Origin: Lactococcus lactis
GTDB taxonomy: Bacteria > Bacillota > Bacilli > Lactobacillales > Streptococcaceae
Length of the DNA stretch: 64,000 nt
NCBI RefSeq assembly: GCF_029023865.1
Contig: NZ_CP118969.1
Coordinates: 186,001 to 250,000, forward strand
Direction of reading: 5' to 3'
Below are positions 54,786 to 63,987 of this stretch, piece by piece. A program made the translations under genes and the position numbers. Position 1 is the stretch's first letter. Every line of letters starts with the position of its first letter. The notes under the pieces were generated by a model. The model was not told where the DNA came from, searched no databases, and was given only the letters and a program-made list of their open reading frames with translations.

Positions 54786-56163
54786 AATCATTAAAATCAA
54801 AGCGAAGTTTCATGTGATTGGAACCAGAAATAACCATTTTACCAAGAAGTTCAGTTTGAGCAGTCAGAGCAATCTGTGCAAGTTTTTCGTTCACTGCTTC
54901 AAGTGATTGGTCACTTCCTTTGTCGGTTTCGTTTTGTAAGGCTCTTAATTTTGCCATTGTGTTTAGGTCAAAATTGTCTCTTTTATCGACATAGGCTTGG
55001 AAATTACTATCTCCTAGAACAGCGGTCATTGTAGTCAACCAATACATTTTGGTTGGGTCAAAGTCGGCTTTTGTATCGCGATAACAAGTAGGGGTATCAC
55101 TTACTCTAGCATAAAATGGAACAAGGCTATTGAAACTGTTAGGTCCAAAAGCAAGCCAATGAATGCCAGCAAGCTCCTTGTCTATATTATCTCGAATTTG
55201 TAAAACATGAAGTTCCAAATTACGATTGAGTCCAATTGGTCGAATCAATTTTTGTTCTGCGGCGCTTGATGTTGTGCTGTATGGGTCATAAGCTGTATTT
55301 TCATAATGACTTGACATGACAAACTTAATTTCTTCAATGGAAATTTTGCGATTGGCATGGCAGATGAAAGGTAAATCTTGGTTAAATGGATCGTCATTTC
55401 CTGTGGTTTCTGGAGAAAAATAGTTTTGCACATACCAAGCGCGTGGATTGTTGTAGCGCGTGTCTTTAATGGTACTTGAACCAAAAATATGACGAAGGTT
55501 ATAACCATCAAAGTCTGGATTAAGCTTGTTCTTATCAATAAATTCTTTCAAACCAGTTGAATAAATCGTGTCAGAACTTTCAAAATCATACCAATCGATA
55601 TTAAGACGATTAGGAGCAATAACATAAGCGTCGTCGGGGATACGAATAGCTGCCCATTGATGTCCACCTAGTGTTTCTAACCACCAAATTTCATCTTTAT
55701 CAGAAAAAGCCATTCCGTTTGATTCATAAGTTCCATATTTTTCTAAGAGTTGCCCCATCCGTTCAACACCCTCACGCGCACTCTGGATATAAGGGAGGGT
55801 AATTGTTGTGAAGTCTTCTTCACCTAGTCCTGCTTCAACATAAGGGTCCAATCCCAAGATACGACTATTTGTTGTTGAGGTTTCTGTCGCAGTCATGGCA
55901 ACATTCTCACTATTAATTCCAGCCGCTGCCCATATACCATAGGTTGAATCCGCATCAGGTGTAGAAGTATATGATAGGGGATTTTCTGGTAAGTCAAATT
56001 CACAAGCTGTGGCGATAGAGCGATAGTGCTTGGGTTGATTTTCAGGATTGATGACAACAAAACGTTGGGGATTAGGTTTATCTCCACCATCTTCGTTTCG
56101 TGCAATTAAAGTTGTGCCATCTAATGAGGCTTTTTTACCGACGAGAAATGTTGTACAGGTCAT
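54784..56163 (-). CDS. pepD: Peptidase family C69 dipeptidase
   Basis: PepD splits a broad range of dipeptides inside the cell. The 459-residue product starts '[27 protein letters not shown]'-like, where the Cys at position 3 is the expected N-terminal nucleophile after processing. '[21 protein letters not shown]' is also typical. The ATG at 56163 follows AAGGAG; a longer frame from 56229 would hide the Cys. Lactococci carry more than one PepD, and which one this is cannot be told. Confidence 0.92.
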   Translation of the reverse strand: MTCTTFLVGKKASLDGTTLIARNEDGGDKPNPQRFVVINPENQPKHYRSIATACEFDLPENPLSYTSTPDADSTYGIWAAAGINSENVAMTATETSTTNSRILGLDPYVEAGLGEEDFTTITLPYIQSAREGVERMGQLLEKYGTYESNGMAFSDKDEIWWLETLGGHQWAAIRIPDDAYVIAPNRLNIDWYDFESSDTIYSTGLKEFIDKNKLNPDFDGYNLRHIFGSSTIKDTRYNNPRAWYVQNYFSPETTGNDDPFNQDLPFICHANRKISIEEIKFVMSSHYENTAYDPYSTTSSAAEQKLIRPIGLNRNLELHVLQIRDNIDKELAGIHWLAFGPNSFNSLVPFYARVSDTPTCYRDTKADFDPTKMYWLTTMTAVLGDSNFQAYVDKRDNFDLNTMAKLRALQNETDKGSDQSLEAVNEKLAQIALTAQTELLGKMVISGSNHMKLRFDFND

Positions 56164-56296
56164 ATGAACTCCTTTATAAAGATATAAGTGATTTGTGCTA
56201 AGTTCCTCAAAGCTTAAAGTTCTTATCATTATACTACAAAATGCTATTTTTATATAGCTTTATTAGACTTTATTTGATGTTCATTCTTCAAAATAT

Positions 56297-56323
56297 TATA
56301 ATGAATGAGTAATCATTTATTCA
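56297..56323 (+). promoter_or_regulatory. Promoter -10 and operator of the second TetR gene
   Basis: TATAAT ends near 56302 and is followed by TGAATGAG and the imperfect partner CATTTATTCA (56302-56323, 8 of 11 pairs). The half-site TGAATGAG recurs before the ABC exporter operon. Confidence 0.65.
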
Positions 56324-56340
56324 GTTTAAAAGGAGATATC

Positions 56341-56988
56341 ATGTCTGAAGAACAAACATTAAATGAGGTTTATGCTGATACCCTAAAAAAAATGGAAAAT
56401 TTGACAGAAAAGCAAAAGAAAGTTTTACAGGCGTCATTAGAGCTCTTTGCATCACAAGGCTTTGAAGCGACAACTTCTCAACAAATTGCAAAAAGGGCGG
56501 GAGTTTCTGTTGGTTCTGTTTACCACACTTTCCCCACGAAACAAGCCATTCTTGTAGCGGTACTTGCACCTATCTTTGAGGGGACAATGGATACTGTCGC
56601 CAATCAATTTAATGATAATACATTTGGCAAAGGATTTGAAAGCGTGGAAGAGCTCGTTAAGGTAACCATTGCTGACCGTTTTTATTTTGCCGATAAAAAT
56701 ATAAATGTGATTCGCTTGATGTTGGGACAAATGCTTGTTAATTCCGTTTTTGTTGAAGACTTAAAAAAATTTTTCGAGCAACAGGCCAAACAGTTAGTTT
56801 TACCAACAATTGTTCGCCTCCAAGCGGAACAAAAAATAAAAAATCTTCCGATTGAAAAAATTCTACAGATTCTTTTTTATCCTTTAGCGACCTATATAGG
56901 TAAAAGAGTTTTGGGAATTAACAATATGTCATTAGAGGAAGAAATAGAATTTGCCACTGAAATTACTATAAAGACACTCAAAGTTTAA
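56341..56988 (+). CDS. TetR family regulator of the adjacent ABC exporter
   Basis: A 215-residue TetR protein. The helix-turn-helix reads 'LELFASQGFEATTSQQIAKRAGVSVGSVYHTFPTKQAILV'. AAAGGAGATATC precedes the ATG at 56341; the longer frame from 56305 would start inside the operator. It probably represses itself and the ABC exporter genes, which share the TGAATGAG half-site. Confidence 0.9.
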   Translation: MSEEQTLNEVYADTLKKMENLTEKQKKVLQASLELFASQGFEATTSQQIAKRAGVSVGSVYHTFPTKQAILVAVLAPIFEGTMDTVANQFNDNTFGKGFESVEELVKVTIADRFYFADKNINVIRLMLGQMLVNSVFVEDLKKFFEQQAKQLVLPTIVRLQAEQKIKNLPIEKILQILFYPLATYIGKRVLGINNMSLEEEIEFATEITIKTLKV

Positions 56989-56991
56989 TTT

Positions 56992-57055
56992 TTGACAATC
57001 ATGAATTGAAGTGATAAAATTACTTCAACAAGAAAAATGAACGAGCACTCATTCA
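56992..57055 (+). promoter_or_regulatory. ABC exporter promoter and operator
   Basis: TTGACA (56992-56997), a 17-bp spacer and TAAAAT (57015-57020). The imperfect palindrome TGAACGAGCACTCATTCA follows at 57038-57055, just after the expected start site, a position that suits repression. Confidence 0.8.
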
Positions 57056-57074
57056 TTGTTTGAGGGAGAATAAT

Positions 57075-57821
57075 ATGAAATCACCGATTGCTATTAATGA
57101 TATTAGTGTGAAATTTGGCGATAAGGCAATATTAGACCATTTATCCTATGAATTTGAAAGTGGAAAAATTATTTGTTTGATTGGACCTTCTGGAGCTGGT
57201 AAGTCAACCTTTATCAAGGCCATTGTTGGAATGCAAAAATTGGATTCTGGCAATGTTAAGATTCTTGAAAGAAAAATTCCTGACAGAGAAGTATTAGGGA
57301 AATTAGGCTATATGGCGCAAGAAGACGCCCTATTTAAGGAATTGACCGGCAAACAAAATTTAGAATTTTTTGGTTCTTTGCAAGGAATCAAAAAAAAGGA
57401 TTTACAAGGAAAACTTGATAAGGCAGCTGCTACAGTAAATCTGACTAAGCAGTTAAATCAATCAATTTCTAATTATTCAGGAGGAATGCAAAGGCGCTTA
57501 TCACTCGCTATTGCTCTGCAAACGGATGCTCCGATTTTACTTTTAGATGAACCAACTGTTGGGATTGATCCAGAATTGCGTCAAGAAATTTGGGAAGAGC
57601 TGCGAACTCAAGCAAATCAAGAAAAAACAATATTAATTACGACGCATGTTATGGATGAAGCTGAACGTTGTGATGTCGTACTGATGCTTAGAAATGGTAA
57701 ATTTATAGCAGAAGGTTCGCCAAAGGAAATTAAGGAAAAGTATCAAGTTGCCTCGGTTGAGGAAGCCTTTATTGTTGCGGGAAAAAATTTAGAGTTAGAA
57801 AATAAGGGGGCAGCGAAATGA
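57075..57821 (+). CDS. ABC transporter ATP-binding protein (drug exporter type)
   Basis: A 248-residue ATPase. It has Walker A 'GPSGAGKST', signature 'YSGGMQRRL', Walker B 'ILLLDEPTVGIDPEL' and the H-loop 'ITTHVMDEAERC'. It pairs with the ABC-2 permease encoded next. The start is the ATG at 57075 after GAGGGAG. It is probably induced when the neighbouring TetR protein binds its ligand. Confidence 0.94.
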   Translation: MKSPIAINDISVKFGDKAILDHLSYEFESGKIICLIGPSGAGKSTFIKAIVGMQKLDSGNVKILERKIPDREVLGKLGYMAQEDALFKELTGKQNLEFFGSLQGIKKKDLQGKLDKAAATVNLTKQLNQSISNYSGGMQRRLSLAIALQTDAPILLLDEPTVGIDPELRQEIWEELRTQANQEKTILITTHVMDEAERCDVVLMLRNGKFIAEGSPKEIKEKYQVASVEEAFIVAGKNLELENKGAAK

Positions 57822-58960
57822 GAACACTTGCTATCTTTAAACGAATTATGCTTCAACGGCGTGGTGACCCTAGGACGCTGGCAATGATGTTTTTAGCTCC
57901 AATATTTATTTTGACGCTCATGTACTTTCTCTTTCAAGTACCGTCAAATACTGCTTATAGAGTGGGTTTGAAGTCTGATAATACAGAATTAACAAGAGCT
58001 TTGAAGGATATGCCAAATGATAAAGCACATCTGAAAGTGATTAGTGTTTCTGAAAATAATCGCTCAACAATGAATGAGAAAGATTTGAGTGCAATTGTTA
58101 GTATTTCGGGAAAAAATATTGATGTTAGTTATGCTAATCAGTCAAATGGAACAAGTTCTGCGATTAAGCTACTTTTAACACAAGTCATTCAAGAAAGCCA
58201 AGTTAAGGCAACTAAAGAGGAGACTAAGCAGGCTCTGCAAAATTTGATAAGTAAGTTACCTCAAACATCAGGTCAAAGTTTTTCAACAAATTTCAGGGTT
58301 GATACAGAGCAGTATAAAGTAACGAGTCACTATTTGTACGGAGATCCTAGTAGTACAAATGCTACTTTTGATGATTTAGCACCGATTTTAGTTGGAGCCT
58401 TTGCTTTCTTCTTGGTGCTTCTAATTTCAGGTATTTCATTAGTGAACGAGCGAACCTCAGGGACGCTGGGGAGAATGTTAGTCACTCCTGTGAAACGAAC
58501 TGAAATCGTGACGGGCTATACTTTGAGTTATGGAATTCTTGCAATGATTCAAACAGCATTCATGGTTGTTTTTACTTATTGGATTTTAGGGGTTCATAAT
58601 AACGGAAATATTGGTTGGGTCTTTGTCATTAATTTCTTTATCGCCATCATCGCTTTATTGTTTGGATTACTTTTATCCACATTAGCAAAAACAGAATTTC
58701 AATTTGTACAGATGATTCCTTTAGCGATTGTTCCCCAATTTTTATTTTCTGGTTTGATTCCTGTGGATACGATGCCTGTCATTCTTCAAGCAATCGCTCA
58801 TTGTATTCCGGTTTATTATGGAATTTCTGCCATGCAAGAGGTAGTTAAAAGAGGAGTAGGATTCTCTGGAATCTGGTTTGATTTGCTCATTATGCTACTT
58901 TTTGCGGCTCTGCTCTATCTTGCGAATGTTTTAGCTTTGAAAAATGTTCGTCGGACTTAA
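57818..58960 (+). CDS. ABC-2 type exporter permease
   Basis: A 380-residue permease. One helix near the N-terminus (about 20-38) is followed by an external region of about 150 residues and then five helices. It has the 'ERTSGTLGRMLVTPVKRTEIVTGY' coupling segment typical of drug and lipid exporters of the ABC-2 family. It overlaps the ATPase gene by four bases. The substrate is unknown. Confidence 0.92.
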   Translation: MRTLAIFKRIMLQRRGDPRTLAMMFLAPIFILTLMYFLFQVPSNTAYRVGLKSDNTELTRALKDMPNDKAHLKVISVSENNRSTMNEKDLSAIVSISGKNIDVSYANQSNGTSSAIKLLLTQVIQESQVKATKEETKQALQNLISKLPQTSGQSFSTNFRVDTEQYKVTSHYLYGDPSSTNATFDDLAPILVGAFAFFLVLLISGISLVNERTSGTLGRMLVTPVKRTEIVTGYTLSYGILAMIQTAFMVVFTYWILGVHNNGNIGWVFVINFFIAIIALLFGLLLSTLAKTEFQFVQMIPLAIVPQFLFSGLIPVDTMPVILQAIAHCIPVYYGISAMQEVVKRGVGFSGIWFDLLIMLLFAALLYLANVLALKNVRRT

Positions 58961-58977
58961 AAATATGCTTTTGATTG

Positions 58978-59022
58978 TATAACTACTGGATAGTCTATCT
59001 GGTGGTTATTTTGGTTTTTAAA
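58978..59022 (+). terminator. Imperfect hairpin after the ABC exporter operon
   Basis: ATAACTACTGGATA and TATCTGGTGGTTAT pair with several G-T pairs or mismatches and run into TTTGGTTTTT. Confidence 0.5.
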
Positions 59023-59045
59023 AGAAAAAGAAAGTACTTTTTTGT

Positions 59046-59051
59046 TATAAT
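59046..59051 (+). promoter_or_regulatory. Extended -10 box of a leaderless methyltransferase transcript
   Basis: TGT-TATAAT ends at 59051, six bases before the ATG at 59058, with no ribosome site. Confidence 0.7.
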
Positions 59052-59057
59052 TAAAGC

Positions 59058-60227
59058 ATGAAAAAAATTACAGTACGGACAAAAGCAGCAAAGAAATTGC
59101 GGGCTGGCTATCCACTTTTGGTGGCAGAAGATTTAAATTCACCCCTCTTGGAGGATGATTTTGCACAATTTTTTGATGAAAAAGGGCAAGCGCTTGGAAC
59201 AGGTTATCTTTCAAAACAAAATAAAGGAGTGGGTTGGCTTTTAGATTCTTCGTCAGTAAAAATTGACCATCATTTTTATGTGGAAAAATTTGTCAATGCA
59301 CGCGCTTTACGGGCGAACTTCTATCAGGATGAATTGACGAACGCCTTTCGTCTTTTTAATGGTGAAGGAGATGGATTAGGCGGCTTAACCATTGATTTTT
59401 ATAATGGTTTTGCAGTCTTTTCTTGGTACAATCAATTTATATATAGTCAAAAAAAAGCGATTGTTAAGGCTTTTCAAGTCGTGTTCCCAGATATTAAAGG
59501 GGCTTATGAAAAACTTCGTTTTTCTGAGGCTGCTTTAGAAAGTCAACATATTTTTGGCCAAGAAGCGGCTGAACCTTTGTTGGTCATGGAAAATGGCGTG
59601 ACTTATGCGACTTATCTAAATGAAGGGTTAATGACAGGAATTTTTCTTGACCAAAAAAATGTTCGCGGGGCACTTGCGGGCGGTCTTTCAACTGGTAAAA
59701 CTTTACTAAATATGTTTAGTTATACAGGCGCTTTTTCAGTTGCAGCAGCTTTTGGAGGGAGCAGTCAAACAACGTCAGTCGATTTGGCGAAACGTTCGCT
59801 TGATAAAACGAGAGAACAATTTTTGGTCAATGGAATTGAACCAGAGAGTCAAAAAATCTATGTGATGGATGTTTTTGGTTATTTTAATTATGCTAAGAAA
59901 AAAGAATTGACTTATGACATGATTGTCCTCGACCCTCCTTCATTTGCCAGAAATGGTAAAAAAACATTCTCAGTAGCTAAAAATTATGGCGACCTTGTTA
60001 AAGAAGCTGTTGAAATTTTAGAAAATAATGGGACATTAATTGCATCAACAAATGCAGCAAATGTTTCTGATAAAAAATTCCATCAAATGATTGAAGAAGC
60101 GCTTAAAAATAAGGGAGTAAAATTTACCGTTTTCCAAGAAGAAAAATTACCAGCTGATTTTCATATTGCTGACAGCTTTCCAGAAGGAAATTATCTTAAA
60201 GTATTATTTATTAAAATCAAAAAATAA
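59058..60227 (+). CDS. Class I rRNA methyltransferase of the RlmI/RlmK type (PUA + SAM domains)
   Basis: A 389-residue protein with an N-terminal PUA domain (about 1-75) and a methyltransferase domain with 'GIFLDQKNVRGAL', 'TLLNMFSYTGAFSVAAAFGG' (motif I), 'VDLAKRSLDKTREQF' and 'DMIVLDPPSFARNGK' (motif IV). RlmI methylates C5 of a cytosine in 23S rRNA. The target here is inferred from the family. The transcript is predicted to be leaderless. Confidence 0.92.
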   Translation: MKKITVRTKAAKKLRAGYPLLVAEDLNSPLLEDDFAQFFDEKGQALGTGYLSKQNKGVGWLLDSSSVKIDHHFYVEKFVNARALRANFYQDELTNAFRLFNGEGDGLGGLTIDFYNGFAVFSWYNQFIYSQKKAIVKAFQVVFPDIKGAYEKLRFSEAALESQHIFGQEAAEPLLVMENGVTYATYLNEGLMTGIFLDQKNVRGALAGGLSTGKTLLNMFSYTGAFSVAAAFGGSSQTTSVDLAKRSLDKTREQFLVNGIEPESQKIYVMDVFGYFNYAKKKELTYDMIVLDPPSFARNGKKTFSVAKNYGDLVKEAVEILENNGTLIASTNAANVSDKKFHQMIEEALKNKGVKFTVFQEEKLPADFHIADSFPEGNYLKVLFIKIKK

Positions 60228-60253
60228 TCTGTCAATTACTGACAGATTTTTTT
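60226..60253 (+). terminator. Tag-pair terminator after the methyltransferase gene
   Basis: AATCTGTCA and TGACAGATT are exact complements around ATTAC and run into seven T. The left arm overlaps the stop codon. Two more tag copies follow within 30 bp. Confidence 0.8.
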
Positions 60254-60296
60254 GTCAGTAAAAATTTTACTGACAGAAATAATGATTAATTACAAA

Positions 60297-60310
60297 TGTG
60301 AGCGCTTTAC
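60297..60310 (+). promoter_or_regulatory. cre-like site at the fbp promoter
   Basis: TGTGAGCGCTTTAC matches the CcpA operator consensus at about 11 of 14 positions. It overlaps the -35 box, a place where CcpA represses. Confidence 0.5.
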
Positions 60311-60334
60311 TATCTGCTTTCTATATGATAAAAT
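60306..60334 (+). promoter_or_regulatory. Predicted fbp promoter
   Basis: TTTACT (60306-60311), a 17-bp spacer and TAAAAT (60329-60334) preceded by TGA (extended -10). The leader would be about 78 nt. Confidence 0.65.
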
Positions 60335-60411
60335 GCAAGAATAAGTCTAATAATTCCCGACTTTTTTAGATAGAAAGCAGAGTGTGAATGAGGGATCGAA
60401 ACCTCATTTAC
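60313..60411 (+). promoter_or_regulatory. Structured fbp leader without a normal ribosome site
   Basis: TCTGCTTTCTAT (60313-60324) and ATAGAAAGCAGA (60370-60381) are perfect 12-bp complements flanking the -10 region. Further on AATGAGG and CCTCATT pair around GATCGAAA (about 60387-60409). The only GAGG lies in that stem, some 25 nt before the ATG at 60419. Confidence 0.55.
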
Positions 60412-60418
60412 TTTTATT

Positions 60419-62341
60419 ATGGATAAAAAATATTATCAATTACTAAAAAAACAGTTTTCGTCAAAGGAAGCAGTACTGACAGAAATTATTAATTTGAGTG
60501 CTATTTGTGAACTACCAAAAGCAACAGAGCATTTTATGAGTGATGTGCATGGTGAATATGATGCTTTTAATCATGTTTTGAGAAATGGTTCTGGCAGTAT
60601 CAAAGAAAAACTTAGAGATTGTTTTCCAGAATTTTCTGCGACAGAAATATCATCACTTGCAACCTTGATTTATTATCCACAAGAAAAACTAGATTCTGAG
60701 TGTCAACTAAAAGAGACAGAAGAATTTGAGAACTATTGTCAAATCAATTTAGTTTATCTTTTAAAGACTGTAAAATTTGTCGGTCAAAAATATACTCGTT
60801 CAAAAGTCCGAAAAGCTTTTCCAGAAAAATTTCGATATATCTTAGAAGAGTTAATCAATGAAGTTGATTCGACGACTGATAAAAGAGATTATTTTGATTC
60901 AATCCTTTCGCAATTGCAAAATTTGGGTGAATTTACTCGCTTAATTGTTGCACTTGCAGATACGATTCGCAGATTGACGGTTGACCACCTTCATGTGGTG
61001 GGAGATATTTATGATCGAGGACCTTATCCAGATAAAATCATTGACCGCTTAATAAAAATGCCCTCAGTTGATGTTCAATGGGGCAATCATGATATTGTAT
61101 GGATGGCAGCTTTTAGTGGTTCACCTTTAGCCATGATGAATGTAATTAGAATCTGTGCCCGTTATGGAAATCTCGATATTCTTGAAGAATCTTATGGGAT
61201 TAATTTACGGATGATTTTAGAGTATGCTGAACGTTATTATGAGCCAAGTGAGGCTTTTCAACCACGTTTGGTCGAAGGGGTTCGTTTGTCAGACGATGAA
61301 AAGGCGCTCCTTAATAAATTACAAGAAGCCACAGCCATTTTACAATTTAAGTTAGAGAGTCAGTTGATAAAACGCCGACCTGATTTTCAACTTGAACATC
61401 GTGATGTCCTTCATTTCATTGATTTTTCCGAAAAAACAATAAAATTGGGAACTGAAGTTTATGAATTAACTGATTTTCAAGCGCCCACAGTAAATCCTGA
61501 GCAGCCTGAAAGTTTGACCGCTGAAGAAGAAAAAATAATCAGTCATTTATTAAATAATTTTAGAAGTTCTGATAAACTTAAACGTCATGTTGCATTTTTA
61601 CAAGAAAAGGGAGCTATGTATCTTTCTTACAATGGAAACTTGTTGATTCATGGCTGTCTTCCCTTACATGAAAATGGTGATTTTAAATCATTTACGGTTA
61701 ACAAAGAGGCTCATGCTGGCCGTGATTTACTTGATTTCTTTGACCAAGAGGTTAGAAAATGTCTTGCTCATCCAGAAAACTCGACGGATTTAGCAACAGA
61801 TTTGATGTGGTATCTTTGGGTGGGAGAATGCTCTTCATTATTTGGTAAAACGGCAATGACAACCTTTGAACGCTATTATATCAAGGATAAGAAAACGCAT
61901 GTGGAAAAGAAAAATCCTTATTATCAATTGCGTGAGGAAGCTGAAATTATCAGGAAAATTTTAGAAAACTTTGGTTTAGATGAAGGGGGACATTTGGTGA
62001 ATGGGCACACCCCTATCAAAGAAAAAAATGGTGAAAATCCAATCAAGGCAGATGGAAAGTTGATTGTGATAGATGGTGGTTTTGCAAAAGCTTATCAAAA
62101 GGAAACAGGAATTGCTGGGTATACTCTTCTTTATAATAGTTTTGGCATTCAACTGGTTGCGCATCAACCCTTTTCAACCGTTAAAGAAGCAGTTGAAAAA
62201 GGGACGGATATTATAAGCCTGAAACGCCTGGTAGCCGAAGTTGACCAAAGAAAACGAGTCAAGGATACAAATGTTGGCCAAACTTTGTTAAGTGAAATAG
62301 CAGATTTAGAAGTACTTTTTGAACATTATGAGGAATTTTAA
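60419..62341 (+). CDS. fbp: Fructose-1,6-bisphosphatase class III
   Basis: Fbp removes the C1 phosphate of fructose-1,6-bisphosphate for gluconeogenesis and for sugar nucleotide supply, which the CWPS pathway also needs. The 640-residue product is the class III (Firmicutes) length. It has 'FMSDVHGEYDAF', 'VVGDIYDRGPYPDKI', 'VQWGNHDIVWM' and 'LVNGHTPIKEKNGENP', the metallophosphatase motifs. The start codon has no normal ribosome site in front, and the leader is structured. Confidence 0.96.
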   Translation: MDKKYYQLLKKQFSSKEAVLTEIINLSAICELPKATEHFMSDVHGEYDAFNHVLRNGSGSIKEKLRDCFPEFSATEISSLATLIYYPQEKLDSECQLKETEEFENYCQINLVYLLKTVKFVGQKYTRSKVRKAFPEKFRYILEELINEVDSTTDKRDYFDSILSQLQNLGEFTRLIVALADTIRRLTVDHLHVVGDIYDRGPYPDKIIDRLIKMPSVDVQWGNHDIVWMAAFSGSPLAMMNVIRICARYGNLDILEESYGINLRMILEYAERYYEPSEAFQPRLVEGVRLSDDEKALLNKLQEATAILQFKLESQLIKRRPDFQLEHRDVLHFIDFSEKTIKLGTEVYELTDFQAPTVNPEQPESLTAEEEKIISHLLNNFRSSDKLKRHVAFLQEKGAMYLSYNGNLLIHGCLPLHENGDFKSFTVNKEAHAGRDLLDFFDQEVRKCLAHPENSTDLATDLMWYLWVGECSSLFGKTAMTTFERYYIKDKKTHVEKKNPYYQLREEAEIIRKILENFGLDEGGHLVNGHTPIKEKNGENPIKADGKLIVIDGGFAKAYQKETGIAGYTLLYNSFGIQLVAHQPFSTVKEAVEKGTDIISLKRLVAEVDQRKRVKDTNVGQTLLSEIADLEVLFEHYEEF

Positions 62342-62366
62342 AAGTACCAGTGTTGGTACTTTTTAT
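62340..62366 (+). terminator. fbp terminator
   Basis: AAAGTACCA and TGGTACTTT pair around GTGT and end in TTTTTATTT. It begins at the fbp stop. Confidence 0.85.
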
Positions 62367-62385
62367 TTGTTTTCCAAAAAAGACA

Positions 62386-62411
62386 ATAAAAAAACTCAGC
62401 CTTAGCCGAGT
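62386..62411 (-). terminator. tRNA-Leu terminator
   Basis: On the minus strand ACTCGGC and GCTGAGT pair around TAAG (one mismatch or G-T pair), followed by six T. It begins about ten bases after the tRNA 3' end. Confidence 0.8.
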
Positions 62412-62420
62412 TAATATTAG

Positions 62421-62506
62421 TGCGGTGGGCGGGACTTGAACCCGCACCAAGAAAATTCCCGACAGGATCCTTAATCCTGCGCGTCTGCCAATTCCGCCAC
62501 CACCGC
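62421..62506 (-). tRNA. tRNA-Leu (anticodon AAG)
   Basis: An 86-nt class II tRNA with a long variable arm. The acceptor GCGGTGG pairs with CCACCGC, discriminator A, and no CCA is encoded. The anticodon stem CAGGA/TCCTG encloses TTAAGGA, giving anticodon AAG, which reads CUU and (if A34 becomes inosine) CUC. The T arm is GCGGG-TTCAAGT-CCCGC. Confidence 0.95.
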
Positions 62507-62522
62507 AAAACAGTACTTTAAT

Positions 62523-62551
62523 ATAGTACCATTTCTATAAAGAATGTGCAA
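62523..62551 (-). promoter_or_regulatory. tRNA-Leu promoter
   Basis: On the minus strand TTGCAC (plus 62546-62551), a 17-bp spacer and TACTAT (plus 62523-62528), about 16 bp before the tRNA 5' end. Confidence 0.7.
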
Positions 62552-62569
62552 GCCTGAGCTAGGGCTGAC

Positions 62570-63847
62570 TTATTGTTGGAAATAAGATGCGATTTGGGCA
62601 GCGTGTTTTCCAGCAACAAAACCTGTCACAAAGGCGCAGGTAATATTATAACCGCCAGTGTATCCATTAATATCTAAAAGTTCACCGGTCATGAATAAAC
62701 CTTGGGTTTGTTTACTCTCCATACTTTTAGGATTTATTTCTTTGAGAGAAACACCGCCACCTGTTACAAAAGATTTCTCAATTGGTAAAGTTTTGCTAAT
62801 TGTGATTTGCCAATTTTTGAAAAGACTAGCGATTTTATCAATTTGCTGCTCAGATAGCGTCTTGGCAGAAAGACTAGGGTCAATTCCAGCTTTTTCAAGG
62901 ATAAATAGAAGCATACGTTCTTGGGCCAATCCTGAGAAGGCATTTTTAATTGATTTATCTGTTTTAGAAAGGCTAGTCAGTTCATTTTTCAAAGAGCCCA
63001 ACTTTTTTTCGGGGAATTGGTCTAAGCTGACTGTGACCATTTTTTCACCTTTAGCAAGAAGTTGGTTAATGAAACTTGAACAACGCAGAGCAGCTGGACC
63101 AGAAATTCCAAAATGCGTAAATAATAAATCATGCTGATGAGAGATGATTGCTTTTCCCTTAGAATTGAGTACTGAGAGTTTGATTTCGCGTAGGGAAATG
63201 CCTTGAAGACTTTTGTCTAAAATGAATGGTTCGTCAGAAATCAGGGCAGATTCAGTGGCATAGAGTTGTGAAAGACTATGCCCTGCTGAGCGTGCTAAAC
63301 GATAGCCATCACCAGTTGAACCTGTGGAAGGATAAGCGCGTCCGCCTGTTGAGAGGATAATTGTAGGGCTTAAAAAGCTCTCGCTATCCGTTTCAAGACC
63401 AATTACCGCTCCGTTTTCAATGAGAAGCTTATCAACCGCTTGGCTTGGAAAATAAGAAACATGGAGGCTCAAAATTTTATTGAAGAGGGCATCAACAATT
63501 GTTTTTGATTTGTCGGTTATAGGGAACATGCGCCCGTGGTCTTCTTCTTTTAATTTAACACCATTGCTTTCAAAAAATTCGATAATATCAAGGTTGGAAA
63601 ATTGAGAAAAGGCTGAATGAAGAAAACGACCATTTCCAGGAACATTTGTTAATATTTCGTCAACAGAACGGGCATTTGTCACATTACAGCGTCCGCCACC
63701 TGTCATTAATAATTTTTTTCCGACTTTTTTATTTTTATCAATAAGAGCGACTTTTGCTCCATTTTGCGCGGCTGAGATGGCAGCCATCATTCCAGAAGGG
63801 CCTGCGCCAACAACAATAACGTCAAATGTTTTAGCTGATTTTGTCAT
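62570..63847 (-). CDS. BaiN/HI0933 family flavoprotein (NAD(P)/FAD-dependent oxidoreductase)
   Basis: A 425-residue flavoprotein. The N-terminus has the FAD-binding 'VVGAGPSGMMAAISAAQNGAKVALIDK' and 'KKLLMTGGGRCNVTNA', the mark of the HI0933/YhiN group. The late 'TGGVSLKEINPKSMESK' and 'GELLDINGYTGGYNITCAFVTG' close the FAD site. The physiological substrate is unknown in this family. It is convergent with fbp, with the tRNA in between. Confidence 0.92.
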   Translation of the reverse strand: MTKSAKTFDVIVVGAGPSGMMAAISAAQNGAKVALIDKNKKVGKKLLMTGGGRCNVTNARSVDEILTNVPGNGRFLHSAFSQFSNLDIIEFFESNGVKLKEEDHGRMFPITDKSKTIVDALFNKILSLHVSYFPSQAVDKLLIENGAVIGLETDSESFLSPTIILSTGGRAYPSTGSTGDGYRLARSAGHSLSQLYATESALISDEPFILDKSLQGISLREIKLSVLNSKGKAIISHQHDLLFTHFGISGPAALRCSSFINQLLAKGEKMVTVSLDQFPEKKLGSLKNELTSLSKTDKSIKNAFSGLAQERMLLFILEKAGIDPSLSAKTLSEQQIDKIASLFKNWQITISKTLPIEKSFVTGGGVSLKEINPKSMESKQTQGLFMTGELLDINGYTGGYNITCAFVTGFVAGKHAAQIASYFQQ

Positions 63848-63987
63848 GCTTTAATTTTAACATGATGTGAGCAGAAATAGGGGAAAGAGTATTGAAAAAT
63901 AGTAAATTTAAATTCAGCGAGCGATAAGGCTTTTAAATATTGATATTTGATATTGGAAATCAATATGAAATGCGGTAAAATAGCATT

